From: Fluviibacter phosphoraccumulans_A
GTDB taxonomy: Bacteria > Pseudomonadota > Gammaproteobacteria > Burkholderiales > Rhodocyclaceae
Assembly: GCA_036287865.1 (NCBI GenBank)
Contig: CP126743.1
Coordinates: forward strand, 186,001 to 250,000
Reading direction: 5' to 3'
Length of the DNA: 64,000 nt
A program made the position numbers and the translations under genes. The stretch's first letter is position 1. Each line of letters opens with the position of its first letter. Of the stretch, positions 8,876-18,267 are shown piece after piece. The notes under the pieces are model-generated. The model was given only the letters and a program-made list of their open reading frames with translations. It searched no databases and was not told the DNA's origin.

Positions 8876-10039
8876 ATGAGCGAGTTTCTCTTTTCATCCG
8901 AGTCCGTCTCGGAAGGCCATCCCGATAAAGTTGCGGATCAGATCTCTGATGCCATCCTCGACGCCATCCTGGCCGAAGACCCTAAAGCCCGTGTTGCCTG
9001 CGAAACGCTTGTCTCGACCGGCCTTGTTGTCATCTCTGGCGAGATCACCACGTCGGCTCACATCAACTACCGCGAAATCGCACAAGACACCGTGCGCCGC
9101 ATCGGTTACGACAATTCAGACATCGGCTTCGACTACAAGTCATGCGCCATCCTGACTGCCATCAATCGTCAGAGCCCGGACATCGCCCAGGGCGTAAACG
9201 AAGGTGAAGGCATTGATCTGGATCATGGCGCGGGCGACCAGGGCCTGATGTTCGGTTACGCCTGCCGCGAAACCCCAACGCTGATGCCGTTCCCGATTTT
9301 CTACGCGCACCGCATCATGCAGCGCCAGGCCGACTTACGTCGCGATGGCCGTCTGCCATGGCTGCGTCCGGATGCCAAGAGTCAGCTGACCGTGCGTTAT
9401 GTGGACGGCAAACCCGTCGCCATCGATACCGTCGTGGTCTCGACCCAGCACGATGCGGACGTCACTCACAAGCAGATCGAAGAAGCCGTGATCGAAGAGA
9501 TCATCAAACCAGTCCTGCCTGCCGAATTCATCAACGACAACATCCGTTACCTGCTCAACCCGACCGGCCGTTTCGTGGTCGGTGGCCCGCACGGTGACTG
9601 TGGCCTGACGGGTCGTAAGATCATCGTTGACACCTACGGTGGCGCTGCCCATCACGGTGGTGGCGCTTTCTCGGGTAAGGATCCATCGAAGGTTGACCGC
9701 TCGGCTGCTTACGCTGGTCGTTACGTGGCCAAGAACATTGTGGCCGCCGGTCTAGCAGACAAGGCGGAAGTTCAGGTTGCCTACGCCATCGGCGTGGCTA
9801 AGCCTGTGTCGCTGATGGTCAACACTTCCGGCACCGGCAAGATCTCGGATGAAAAGATTGCCGCACTGGTTGCTGAGCACTTCGACCTGCGCCCGAAGGG
9901 CATCGTCCAATCGCTGGATCTGCTGCGCCCGATCTACTCGAAGACCGCCGCTTACGGCCACTTTGGCCGCGAAGAGCCGGAATTCACCTGGGAATGGACT
10001 GACAAGGCTGACGCCCTGCGCGCTGCCGCCGGCCTGTAA
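8876..10039 (+). CDS. metK: S-adenosylmethionine synthetase
   Basis: Makes S-adenosylmethionine from methionine and ATP in the cytoplasm. The 387-residue protein shows SEGHPDKVADQISDAILD at the N-terminus, GAGDQGLMFGYA, the P-loop-like GGPHGDCGLTGRKIIVDTYGG and GGGAFSGKDPSKVDRSAAYA, all hallmark blocks. GGAG (8865-8868) lies seven bases before the ATG. Its leader carries a strong RNA fold, and an intrinsic terminator closes the unit at 10056-10093, so metK is probably transcribed alone, with the SAH-controlled ahcY unit next. Confidence 0.98.
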   Translation: MSEFLFSSESVSEGHPDKVADQISDAILDAILAEDPKARVACETLVSTGLVVISGEITTSAHINYREIAQDTVRRIGYDNSDIGFDYKSCAILTAINRQSPDIAQGVNEGEGIDLDHGAGDQGLMFGYACRETPTLMPFPIFYAHRIMQRQADLRRDGRLPWLRPDAKSQLTVRYVDGKPVAIDTVVVSTQHDADVTHKQIEEAVIEEIIKPVLPAEFINDNIRYLLNPTGRFVVGGPHGDCGLTGRKIIVDTYGGAAHHGGGAFSGKDPSKVDRSAAYAGRYVAKNIVAAGLADKAEVQVAYAIGVAKPVSLMVNTSGTGKISDEKIAALVAEHFDLRPKGIVQSLDLLRPIYSKTAAYGHFGREEPEFTWEWTDKADALRAAAGL

Positions 10040-10055
10040 CCCCCGGTAAGCCATT

Positions 10056-10093
10056 GATCCCGGACGCCTATTTGGGCGATCCGGGATTTTTTT
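10056..10093 (+). terminator. intrinsic terminator after metK
   Basis: GATCCCGGACGCC and GGGCGATCCGGGAT form a GC-rich stem with a small internal loop, followed directly by a run of T bases (10086-10092). It separates metK from the SAH riboswitch and ahcY. Confidence 0.88.
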
Positions 10094-10121
10094 CGCGCAG
10101 ATTCTGGTACGATTCGCCCCA

Positions 10122-10217
10122 TTCCGAGGAGCGCTGCGACGCAGAGTTTTCTGCTGCCAGGCTCGGACTGATTAACTGCGCTCACCTGACCAACCTGCGG
10201 GGTTGGTGGATCAGGTG
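10122..10217 (+). promoter_or_regulatory. SAH riboswitch upstream of ahcY
   Basis: The core matches the S-adenosylhomocysteine riboswitch. P1 is CCGAG (10124-10128) with CTCGG (10162-10166). A P2-type arm is built on GCAGAG/CTGC around a TTTT loop. GAGCGC (10129-10134) forms the diagnostic pseudoknot with GCGCTC (10178-10183). A second long hairpin follows, CACCTGAC-CAACC with GGTTG-GTGGA-TCAGGTG (10183-10217). Its left arm shares C10183 with the pseudoknot, which makes it a likely expression platform. Known SAH riboswitches switch on ahcY and metF when SAH rises, which fits the downstream genes exactly. Confidence 0.9.
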
Positions 10218-10299
10218 AAGACCGCAGAATATGCAACACAAGTTCAACGGTTTCCTTGCCTGATTCACACCCGCTTTGCTTTAGGGAAAAGGAAGCTCT

Positions 10300-11709
10300 A
10301 TGAACGCAACACAAAAAGATTACGTCATTGCCGATATGTCGCTGGCCGACTGGGGTCGCCGCGAGATTCTTATCGCCGAAACTGAAATGCCTGGCCTGAT
10401 GGCGATTCGCGAAGAATTCGCCGCCACCCAGCCCCTGCGTGGCGCCCGCATCACCGGTTCACTGCACATGACCATTCAGACCGCCGTGCTGATCGAAACG
10501 CTGCAAGCCCTGGGTGCCGAATTGCGTTGGGCCTCGTGCAATATCTTCTCGACACAGGATCACGCTGCCGCCGCCATTGCTGCCCAAGGTACGCCGGTCT
10601 TTGCCGTGAAGGGCGAATCGCTGGAAGACTACTGGGATTATACCCACCGTATTTTCGAATGGACCGACGGCGGTTACTCGAACATGATTCTTGATGACGG
10701 CGGCGATGCTACCCTGTTGCTGCACCTCGGTGCCAAAGCAGAAAAAGATCAGGCCGTGCTGAACAACCCGGGCAGTGAAGAAGAGCGCATCCTGTTTGCC
10801 GCCATCAAGGCCAAGATCGCCGTTGACCCAACCTGGTACTCCGACCGTTTGAGCAAGATCAAGGGCGTGACCGAAGAAACCACCACTGGCGTACACCGTC
10901 TGTATCAAATGCATGCCCGTGGCGACCTCAAGTTCCCTGGCATCAACGTCAATGACTCGGTCACTAAGTCCAAGTTCGACAACCTGTATGGCTGCCGCGA
11001 ATCGCTGGTCGATGGCATCAAGCGCGCCACCGATGTGATGGTTGCCGGTAAGGTAGCCGTGGTTGCCGGTTACGGCGACGTAGGCAAGGGTTCGGCACAG
11101 GCACTGCGTGCACTATCGGCTCAAGTCTGGGTCACCGAAATCGATCCGATCTGCGCCCTGCAAGCTGCCATGGAAGGCTACCGCGTGGTCACGATGGAAT
11201 ACGCTACTGAACACGCCGACATTTTTGTCACCACCACCGGCAATTTACACGTCATCACCCATGACCACATGGTGAAGATGAAGAACAATGCCATCGTCTG
11301 CAACATCGGTCACTTCGACAACGAAATTGATATAGCTTCGATCGAAAAATACCATTGGGAAGAAATCAAGCCACAGGTCGATCACGTGATCTTCCCGGAC
11401 GGCAAGCGCATCATCCTGCTGGCCAAGGGTCGCCTGGTGAATCTGGGTTGCGGCACAGGCCACCCGTCGTACGTGATGAGCTCGTCGTTTGCGAACCAGA
11501 CGATTGCCCAGATCGAACTGTGGACCGAACGCGATACCAACAAGTACCCGGTTGGTGTTTACACGCTGCCTAAGCACCTTGATGAAAAGGTCGCCCGCCT
11601 GCAGCTGAAGGCGCTGAACGCGCAGCTCACTGAACTCACCGATCAGCAAGCAGCGTATATTAGTGTTAACAAGGCTGGCCCCTATAAGCCAGAGCACTAC
11701 CGCTACTAA
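10300..11709 (+). CDS. ahcY: adenosylhomocysteinase
   Basis: Hydrolyses S-adenosylhomocysteine to adenosine and homocysteine, relieving product inhibition of methyltransferases. The 469-residue protein has the substrate-domain block SLHMTIQTAVLIETLQALGA, the NAD-binding motif VAVVAGYGDVGKGSAQALRA at about residue 250, GNLHVITHDHM and the C-terminal KAGPYKPEHYRY. The ATG is preceded by GGAAG. Expression is probably governed by the SAH riboswitch 80 bases upstream. Holin-like and metF genes follow in the same direction with 17 and 18 base gaps, consistent with one operon for methyl-cycle recycling. Confidence 0.98.
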   Translation: MNATQKDYVIADMSLADWGRREILIAETEMPGLMAIREEFAATQPLRGARITGSLHMTIQTAVLIETLQALGAELRWASCNIFSTQDHAAAAIAAQGTPVFAVKGESLEDYWDYTHRIFEWTDGGYSNMILDDGGDATLLLHLGAKAEKDQAVLNNPGSEEERILFAAIKAKIAVDPTWYSDRLSKIKGVTEETTTGVHRLYQMHARGDLKFPGINVNDSVTKSKFDNLYGCRESLVDGIKRATDVMVAGKVAVVAGYGDVGKGSAQALRALSAQVWVTEIDPICALQAAMEGYRVVTMEYATEHADIFVTTTGNLHVITHDHMVKMKNNAIVCNIGHFDNEIDIASIEKYHWEEIKPQVDHVIFPDGKRIILLAKGRLVNLGCGTGHPSYVMSSSFANQTIAQIELWTERDTNKYPVGVYTLPKHLDEKVARLQLKALNAQLTELTDQQAAYISVNKAGPYKPEHYRY

Positions 11710-11726
11710 TCGAAAGAAACCTCGCC

Positions 11727-12083
11727 ATGAAACTGCTGTTGACCTGGGCACTGAATGCCGTCGCGTTGCTGCTGGTTCCGTACATCGTACCGGGCATCCA
11801 CATCGAGAGCTTCGGCTCTGCACTCATCGCTGTCGTGATTCTAGGCCTGGTCAACGCAGTCATCCGCCCGATCTTCATCCTGCTGACCCTACCGGTCACC
11901 CTGCTCACGCTGGGGCTGTTCCTGTTCGTGATCAACGCGATGATGTTTTGGTGGGTGGGCGACATCCTCAGCGGTTTCAAAGTAGAAGGATTCTTTGCCG
12001 CCCTCTTTGGTTCTATTGTTTACAGCATCGCCAGCTGGTTCCTCTCGTCACTGACTGAGCAACCACGCGTCGAGCGCGTCTGA
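11727..12083 (+). CDS. phage-holin-family (DUF360-like) membrane protein
   Basis: A 118-residue protein made almost entirely of four membrane segments (for example LLTWALNAVALLLVPYIVPG and LPVTLLTLGLFLFVINAMMF). It matches the four-helix 'phage holin superfamily IV' proteins often found between ahcY and metF in betaproteobacteria. No lysis module is nearby, so a phage function is unlikely; the true role is unknown. Position inside the ahcY-metF unit suggests co-regulation by the SAH riboswitch. Confidence 0.85.
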   Translation: MKLLLTWALNAVALLLVPYIVPGIHIESFGSALIAVVILGLVNAVIRPIFILLTLPVTLLTLGLFLFVINAMMFWWVGDILSGFKVEGFFAALFGSIVYSIASWFLSSLTEQPRVERV

Positions 12084-12101
12084 TTTTCCCCGGATTACTG
12101 C

Positions 12102-12938
12102 ATGACTCAACCATTGGTCGAACTCTCCGTCGAATACTTCCCGCCACAAACACCGGAAGGACTCGAGAAGCTTCGTGTTGTCCGCCAAAAGCTGGCCGCG
12201 CTTGAGCCCACCTTCTGTTCGGTCACCTATGGCGCTGGTGGGTCCACGCGCGAGCGTACATTTGCCGTGATCCGCGAAATGGTCGACGAAGGTATTGATG
12301 CCGCGCCGCACCTCTCATGCATTGGCTCCACCCGTGACAGCATCCGCGAAATTCTCGATGAATATCTAGACCTTGGCATCAAACGTATCGTCGCCCTGCG
12401 TGGCGACCTCCCCTCCGGCATGGCCGAAGCGGGCGAATTCCGTTATGCCAATGAACTGGTCGAATTCATCCGCGAAACCACCGGTGACCACTTCAGCATT
12501 GAAGTCGCTGCCTATCCGGAATGGCACCCCCAGGCCCGCACGCCCGCAGATGACCTGCGCGCCTTTGTTAACAAAATGAATGCGGGGGCGGATTCGGCCA
12601 TTACCCAGTACTTCTTTAATGCCGATGCCTACTTCAATTTTGTCGAAGCCGCCCGTAATGCCGGCGTGACTCGGCCTATCGTACCGGGCATCATGCCAAT
12701 CAGCGGTTTTACCAAGCTGGCCCGCTTTTCGGATGCCTGCGGCGCCGAGATCCCGCGCTGGATGCGTCGCACGCTGGAAAACTACGGCGACGACACGGAC
12801 AGCATCAAAGCTTTTGGCCTGGATGTCATTACAGACCTCTGCGAGCAGCTGATTGAAGGCGGCGCGCCGGGTCTGCATTTCTACACCATGAATCAGTCGG
12901 CACTGACACTGGAAATCTGCCGCCGTCTTGGCCTCTGA
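12102..12938 (+). CDS. metF: methylenetetrahydrofolate reductase (NAD(P)H)
   Basis: Reduces 5,10-methylene-THF to 5-methyl-THF, the methyl donor for homocysteine remethylation. The 278-residue FAD-dependent TIM-barrel protein shows the N-terminal SVEYFPPQTPEGLEKL, the motif FCSVTYGAGGSTRERT, HLSCIGSTRDSI, and the folate-binding region AITQYFFNADAYFNFV. The metF/ahcY pairing behind one SAH riboswitch is a known arrangement. Intact. Confidence 0.97.
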   Translation: MTQPLVELSVEYFPPQTPEGLEKLRVVRQKLAALEPTFCSVTYGAGGSTRERTFAVIREMVDEGIDAAPHLSCIGSTRDSIREILDEYLDLGIKRIVALRGDLPSGMAEAGEFRYANELVEFIRETTGDHFSIEVAAYPEWHPQARTPADDLRAFVNKMNAGADSAITQYFFNADAYFNFVEAARNAGVTRPIVPGIMPISGFTKLARFSDACGAEIPRWMRRTLENYGDDTDSIKAFGLDVITDLCEQLIEGGAPGLHFYTMNQSALTLEICRRLGL

Positions 12939-13099
12939 CTCTCTAGCAGGACGTCTGATTTATTCCTAATGAATCAAGTCGCCACAAAAACCCTACAATT
13001 TTCTGGCCTTTAACGGGTTTTGTGTTTTACACTCGTCACACAGTTAACCAACTCATCAACTATCCAGATTCGCACAATCACTATCAGGAGACATACAAC

Positions 13100-13408
13100 A
13101 TGAAAGCTATGCTCGTAATTGCCGCTGTTGCCGGCGCACTGCTTGCCCAAAACGCCATTGCTGCTGATGGCAAAGGTACTTATACCAAAGCCTGTGCTAG
13201 CTGCCACGCTACCGGCGCAGCTAATGCACCTAAATTCGGCGACAAAGCCGCCTGGGCACCACACATCAAGACTGGCATGCCAGCGCTTTACAACACCGCT
13301 CTGAAGGGCAAGCCAGGCACCGCCATGATGCCAAAGGGTGGCAATGCTTCACTGTCGGATGACGATGTCAAAGCTGCTGTGGACTACATGGTAGACACCG
13401 CAAAATAA
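13100..13408 (+). CDS. small periplasmic class I cytochrome c (c5-like)
   Basis: A 102-residue secreted electron carrier. The start is ATG 13100, behind CAGGAG (13085-13090). A signal peptide (MKAMLVIAAVAGALLAQNAIA) precedes the mature N-terminus. The single heme site CASCH is followed by a distal methionine in MMPKGGNASLSDDDVKAAVDYM. The fold and length match cytochrome c5-type proteins that shuttle electrons to terminal oxidases. Upstream in-frame ATG 13022 lacks the signal peptide and is rejected. A terminator follows at once. Confidence 0.92.
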   Translation: MKAMLVIAAVAGALLAQNAIAADGKGTYTKACASCHATGAANAPKFGDKAAWAPHIKTGMPALYNTALKGKPGTAMMPKGGNASLSDDDVKAAVDYMVDTAK

Positions 13409-13426
13409 TTGCGTAGCAGCCCCCAT

Positions 13427-13455
13427 AAAACCGACCTCACGGGGTCGGTTTTTTT
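13427..13455 (+). terminator. intrinsic terminator after the cytochrome gene
   Basis: ACCGACC (13430-13436) pairs with GGTCGGT (13443-13449), followed by a run of seven T bases. It isolates the cytochrome from the liv operon. Confidence 0.88.
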
Positions 13456-13491
13456 ATGTAAAAATGTCAGAAATAATTTCCGGAGCCTGAC

Positions 13492-14679
13492 ATGACCCTG
13501 CACAAGCGCCACACCCTTTCCGCCATTGCCCTGCTACTAGCTACGCTTGGCCTGACTGCATGCGGCAATAAAGATAGCGCCCCTGCCGCTACCGGAGAAG
13601 TGACCATCAAAATCGGTCATACTGCACCGCTGACTGGTCCACAGGCTCACCTGGGCAAAGACAATGAAAACGGCGCAGTCATGGCGATCGATGAACTCAA
13701 CAGCCGCGGCCTGAGCATCGGTGGGAATAAAGTGAAGTTTGTACTGATCTCAGAAGACGATCAGGCTGACCCCAAAGCGGGCACCACAGTGGCTCAGAAG
13801 TTCGTCGACCAGAAGGTCAATGGTGTTGTCGGTCATCTGAATTCCGGCACCACCATCCCGGCATCGCGCATTTATTCCGAAGGTGGCATTCCTCAGATCT
13901 CTGGTTCCGCAACGAACCCGACCTACACACAACAAGGCTTCAAAACGGCTTTCCGTGTTTTCGCGAATGACGTTCACCAGGGACAAGCTCTGGCTCAGTT
14001 CGCCACTAAAACACTCAAGGCAAAAACCATCGCCATTGTGGATGACCGCACGGCCTATGGCCAAGGCCTGGCCGATGAGTTCAAGAAAGCCGTAGAAGCG
14101 GGTGGCGCCAAGATCGTTGCCCAGGAATTCACCACCGATAAGGCCACCGACTTCAAGGCAATCCTGACCAAGATCAAGGCATCCAATCCGGATGTGCTGT
14201 TCTTCAGTGCCATGGATGCCCAGGGCGGCCCTGCGCTCAAACAGGCTCGCGAACTGGGTCTCAAGGCAACCTTCCTGATTGGCGATGGCGGTTGTACACC
14301 TGAGTTCATCAAACTGGCCGGTAACGCTGCAGATGGTCAGTACTGTTCCCTGCCTGGCGTTCCACTGGAAAAAATGCCTGGCGGCACGGTATTCAAAGAC
14401 AAGTATCAGAAACGTTACAACCAGCAGATTCAGCTTTACGCACCGTACGTCTATGACGCAGTGATGGTGATGGCTGACTCGATGCAACGTGCCAATTCGG
14501 CAGAGCCTGCCAAGTACCTGCCCGAAGTAGGCAAGAGCCAGTATCAGGGCGTTACCGCCAAAGTCGTGTTTAATGCCAATGGCGACCTGACTACGCCAGC
14601 CGTATCTATCTACCATGACAAGGACGGCAACTGGTCTTATGTAGAAACCGTTGAAGCCTCGGCAAAAGCGGCCAAATAA
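13492..14679 (+). CDS. branched-chain amino-acid ABC transporter, substrate-binding lipoprotein
   Basis: LivJ/LivK-type periplasmic binding protein of 395 residues for leucine, isoleucine, valine or related ligands. It has a lipoprotein signal (lipobox LTAC, Cys at about residue 24) and the family opening KIGHTAPLTGPQAHLGKDNENG, followed by GVVGHLNSGTTIPASRIY. It is followed by permease and ATPase genes in the usual J-H-M-G-F order. It is intact, unlike both permeases and the second ATPase, so import by this system is doubtful. A stem-loop with T-tract right after the gene should limit read-through. Confidence 0.93.
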   Translation: MTLHKRHTLSAIALLLATLGLTACGNKDSAPAATGEVTIKIGHTAPLTGPQAHLGKDNENGAVMAIDELNSRGLSIGGNKVKFVLISEDDQADPKAGTTVAQKFVDQKVNGVVGHLNSGTTIPASRIYSEGGIPQISGSATNPTYTQQGFKTAFRVFANDVHQGQALAQFATKTLKAKTIAIVDDRTAYGQGLADEFKKAVEAGGAKIVAQEFTTDKATDFKAILTKIKASNPDVLFFSAMDAQGGPALKQARELGLKATFLIGDGGCTPEFIKLAGNAADGQYCSLPGVPLEKMPGGTVFKDKYQKRYNQQIQLYAPYVYDAVMVMADSMQRANSAEPAKYLPEVGKSQYQGVTAKVVFNANGDLTTPAVSIYHDKDGNWSYVETVEASAKAAK

Positions 14680-14697
14680 TCACGCAAGGGAACGACA

Positions 14698-14727
14698 TTG
14701 CCCGGCCAACTGGTCGGGCAATTTTTT
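14698..14727 (+). terminator. intrinsic (attenuating) terminator between livJ and livH
   Basis: TTGCCCGGCC and GGTCGGGCAA form a ten-base-pair stem around AACT, followed by six T bases (14722-14727). In liv operons such an element commonly keeps binding-protein mRNA in excess over the membrane components. Confidence 0.85.
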
Positions 14728-14732
14728 GAGCC

Positions 14733-15654
14733 ATAGATATACTTCTCCAGCGGATCATCAACGGCGTAGTGCTCGGTAGCATTTATGCACTCGTAGCGTT
14801 GGGCTACACCATGGTCTATGGCATTCTTGGCCTGATTAACTTCGCCTACGGCGAAGTCGTGATGATTGGTGCACTCGTCAGTTATAGCGTTATGACGGCG
14901 CTACTGCCCAGCGGCATGCCACCCGTTCTACTTGCTTTAATTTCTGTACTGGTGGCCGCGCCGGTTTGTATGGCATTAGCCTGGCATTGAGCGCTATGCT
15001 TATCGCCCGCTACGGCACGCCCCCAAGCTCGCGCCATTGATTAGCGCTATTGGCGTATCAATTCTGCTGCAGAATCTGGCCATGATGATCTGGGGTCGTA
15101 GCTATCATGCTTTTCCAGACATTCTGCCAGCAATACACTTCGACATCGGCGGCGCGCAAATTACCTTGCTACAAACAGTCACGATTGGCCTCGCTGCACT
15201 CACCATGGCTATTCTGTCGTGGATGATCCAGCACACGACGCTGGGCCAGGCCATGCGGGCTACCGCAGAAAACCCTGCCATTGTCGAGCTGATGGGCATT
15301 CTGGTGAACCGGATTATTACGCTTACCTTCATTATCAGTGCCGCGCTGGCTGCACTGGCCGGCCTGATGGTCGGTGCCAATTATTCCGTCGCACACTATT
15401 ACATGGGCTTCATGCTTGGCCTCAAGGCATTTACAGCGGCAGTACTAGGCGGCATCGGCAACATTACGGGCGCCATGCTGGGCAGTTTACTCCTTGGCTT
15501 AATTGAATCGCTGGGCGCTGGCTATATCGAAGACCTCACCGGTGGTTTCCTTGGCTCCAATTACCAGGATATTTTTGCCTTCCTCGTCCTGATTGGCGTA
15601 CTCGTGTTCAGACCAGGTGGTCTGATGGGCGAACGCGTCTCCGAGTGCGCATAA
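14733..15654 (+). pseudogene. livH: branched-chain amino-acid ABC permease LivH, lost start and frameshift
   Basis: Inner-membrane permease of the Leu/Ile/Val importer, about 306 codons. The family N-terminus MD-ILLQ-IINGVVLGSIYALVALG aligns if ATA at 14733 stands where ATG is expected; an in-frame TGA sits just before it, and the first usable start is GTG 14769. Near 14986 the frame must shift for ALAW to continue into IERYAYRPLRHAPKLAPLIS, otherwise it stops at TGA. The C-terminal frame retains GNITGAMLGSLLLGLIESLGAG. Two independent lesions argue for a real pseudogene. Confidence 0.85.
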
Positions 15655-15663
15655 GGACAGCCC

Positions 15664-16802
15664 CATGAAAATGACTGCCCGCTTTTTTGCCCGCCTCACC
15701 CGTCATCCGAATGATGACCGTGTTCATTGGCTCGCCTGGGCCCTACTCGGCCTATTGCTCGCGAGCCTGCCCTGGTTAGTCGCCGCAGGGTTTTGGCAAT
15801 ACGTGGCTGCGCATTCTGAACTTTGCAACTGCTTTATGTGATGCTGGCGCTCGGCCTCAACATCGTTGTCGGCTTTGCCGGCCTGCTCGATATGGGCTAC
15901 ATCGCGTTCTATGCCGTCGGTGCTTATCTCTGGGCGTTACTGGCGAGTCCGCAATTCGGTCTGCATTGGCCCATGTGGGCTATTTTGCCCATAGGGGCCG
16001 GTGTCGCCTGTCTATTTGGTGTCATGCTGGGCGCACCGACCCTGAAATTACGTGGTGACTACCTCGCGATTATGACCCTGGGGTTCGGCGAAATCATCCG
16101 CATTTTTTAAACAACCTAAACGCCTCCGTTAACATCACCAACGGGCCGCAGGGTATCTCGGCTATTGATGCAGTTCACTTCGGCAATGTGTCACTGGCAC
16201 GCCCACTGGATCTTGGCTTTATCACCCTGCCACCACTCGTAAGCTACTACTATCTTTTTTTAGTGGCCGCACTCCTTATCATCGGCATCGCTACTCGCCT
16301 GGAGCGCTCACGTGTTGGCCGCGCCTGGGCCGCCATCCGTGAAGATGAAGTGACTGCCAAGGCCTGTGGTATTAACACGCGTAACGTCAAACTCCTCGCA
16401 TTTGCTATGGGCGCTACCTTTGGCGGCGTGGCGGGCGGTCTCTTTGCAGGCTTCCAGCAATTCGTGAGCCCGGAGTCCCTCGGTCTGCTCGAATCAGTTA
16501 TGGTGCTTTGCATGGTGGTGCTGGGTGGCATGGGTCATATACCCGGCATTATCTTTGGTACACTGCTGCTCACCGTACTGCCCGAGTTCTTCCGGCAGAT
16601 CGCCGGACCTGTGCAACAAACCATATTTGGCAGCGTACTGGTTGACCCAGAAAGCCTGTGGATGCTCTTGTTCGGCCTGGCGCTGGTGCTTGTGATGCGC
16701 TACCGTCCCAGCGGTCTCTGGCCATCCCCACAGCGCCGCCGTGAGATCGAAGATGTACAGCGGGCTGATGCGCCTCAAGACGTCCCTGTGAGTCCGATGT
16801 GA
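15664..16802 (+). pseudogene. livM: branched-chain amino-acid ABC permease LivM, three frameshifts
   Basis: Second permease of the liv system, about 379 codons. Reading the full protein needs three corrections. One T must be dropped from TTTT at 15791-15794 (GFGNTWLRILNFA). One A must be dropped near 15827 (NFALLYVMLALGLNIVVG). One T must be added to the six-T run at 16103-16108 (EIIRIFLNNLNASVNITNGP). The three shifts all affect short homopolymers. The C-terminal half carries GITARNV-like CGINTRNVKLLAFAMGATFGG and GGMGHIPG. As read, the longest intact piece is 204 residues. Confidence 0.85.
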
Positions 16803-16812
16803 AAGGTGCCCG

Positions 16813-17586
16813 ATGAAACAGGTACCGCTACGCGCTGAACACATCAGTAAATCCTTCGGCGGTGTTCAGGCGCTGAAAGACACCTCTCTCACGCTGAATA
16901 GCGATGAAGTCTATGGTTTGATCGGCCCGAATGGTGTTGGAAAGACCACACTTTTCAATTGCCTGACCGGTCTTTACGTAACTGATGCTGGTCAATTCAT
17001 TTTTAATGATGCCCCGCTGATCAGCAACGCACCGGACAAAACCGTACGCCAAGGTATTGCCCGCACCTTCCAGAACATTCGCCTGTTTGCCAACATGACG
17101 GCACTCGAAAATGTGATGGTCGGTCGACACACTCGACTGCGTAGCAATATCCTGAGCGACATTCTTCGCACGCCATTTAATCGCTGCGAAGAACAGGCTA
17201 CCGAAGACATGGCCCTTCAGTTGCTTCATTACGTGGGCATCTCTGCGCGCGCCCATGACCTCGCCAAGCATTTATCCTATGGGGACCAACGCCGTCTGGA
17301 AATCGCCCGCGCACTGGCCACGAATCCACGCCTGCTTTGCCTGGACGAACCCGCTGCCGGCATGAATGCCAACGAAACTGCTGGCCTACGACAACTCATC
17401 GAGGCTATTCGCGCCGATGGCATCAGCATTCTGCTCGTTGAACATGACGTGCAGCTCGTCATGGGTTTATGTGATCGCATCGCTGTGCTCGATTACGGTG
17501 AGCTCATCTGCGAAGACGTGCCCGCTATTGTACAAAAACACCCGCGCGTGATTGAAGCGTATCTAGGGAGCGGCGTTCATGCTTGA
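16813..17586 (+). CDS. livG: branched-chain amino-acid ABC transporter ATPase LivG
   Basis: A 257-residue ABC ATPase with Walker A GPNGVGKTTLFNCLTG, signature HLSYGDQRRLEIARAL, Walker B LLCLDEPAAGMN and the H-loop LLVEHDVQLVM. The BCA-type insertion IARTFQNIRLFANMTALENVMVGRH is present. The signature serine-glycine is LSYGDQ, normal for LivG. It overlaps livF by eight bases. Intact although its partner permeases livH, livM and ATPase livF are broken. Confidence 0.94.
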   Translation: MKQVPLRAEHISKSFGGVQALKDTSLTLNSDEVYGLIGPNGVGKTTLFNCLTGLYVTDAGQFIFNDAPLISNAPDKTVRQGIARTFQNIRLFANMTALENVMVGRHTRLRSNILSDILRTPFNRCEEQATEDMALQLLHYVGISARAHDLAKHLSYGDQRRLEIARALATNPRLLCLDEPAAGMNANETAGLRQLIEAIRADGISILLVEHDVQLVMGLCDRIAVLDYGELICEDVPAIVQKHPRVIEAYLGSGVHA

Positions 17587-18251
17587 GATTCATAATCTAC
17601 ACCTTCAATATGGCGGCATTCAGGCTGTAAAAAATATCAGCTTTGATGTAAAAGCCGGCGAACTGGTAGCGCTGATTGGCGCCAATGGCGCGGGCAAAAC
17701 CAGCACGCTCAAAGCCCTGGCACGAATGTGCTGCCCAGGCTACCGGCCAAGTGCTTCTGAACCCACCCGGTGAGTCCCATATTGATTTAATGCGCCTACC
17801 GGCGCACGAACTCGTGGCAATGGGCGTTGCCTTGGTGCCAGAAGGACGCGGTGTTTTTGCCCGCCAAACCGTTTTAGAGAATCTGCTTGAACGCTTACCA
17901 CGTCTTAAAGAGCGCACCTCTCAACTCGCCGGTACCCTCTCGGGTGGTGAACAGCAGATGCTGGCGATTGCGCGAGCGCTGATGTCGGCACCACGCCTGC
18001 TGTTGCTCGACGAGCCCTCCATGGGTCTTGCACCGATTATGGTGGACCGCATCTTTGAGTTAATCACCAGCGCGCGCGACAGCGGCGTAAGCATTCTGCT
18101 CGTTGAACAAAACGCCCGCCTGGCGCTTAAAGTCAGCAGCCGTGCCTACGTGCTTGAATCCGGCAAGATCACCCTCAGCGGCAAATCATCAGAGCTGCTG
18201 CAGGATGGTCGAGTTCGTGCAGCATATCTGGGTGAAGCGATTCACGATTAA
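17579..18251 (+). pseudogene. livF: branched-chain amino-acid ABC ATPase LivF, frameshift and internal deletion
   Basis: Second ATPase of the liv importer. Walker A GANGAGKTSTLKALA lies in the first frame. Near 17729 the frame shifts (an extra T in ATGTGCTGCC) to reach ATGQVLLNPPGES. After RQTVLENL the sequence jumps directly to LERLPRLKERTSQLAGTLSGGEQQM; family members have roughly 15-20 residues more between ENL and PRLKER, so an in-frame deletion is likely. Signature LSGGEQQMLAIARAL and Walker B LLLLDEPSMGLAP remain. At about 224 codons it is shorter than the usual 233-240. Confidence 0.82.
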
Positions 18252-18267
18252 CCTAACAATATTGCTT

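Noticed and set aside
11727..12083. Prophage holin and a possible prophage remnant
   Set aside because: No phage genes lie nearby, and this four-helix protein is a regular member of the ahcY-metF neighbourhood.
15664..15841. Short ORF at the start of livM as an independent small membrane protein
   Set aside because: It is the LivM N-terminus truncated by the first frameshift; downstream frames continue the same protein.
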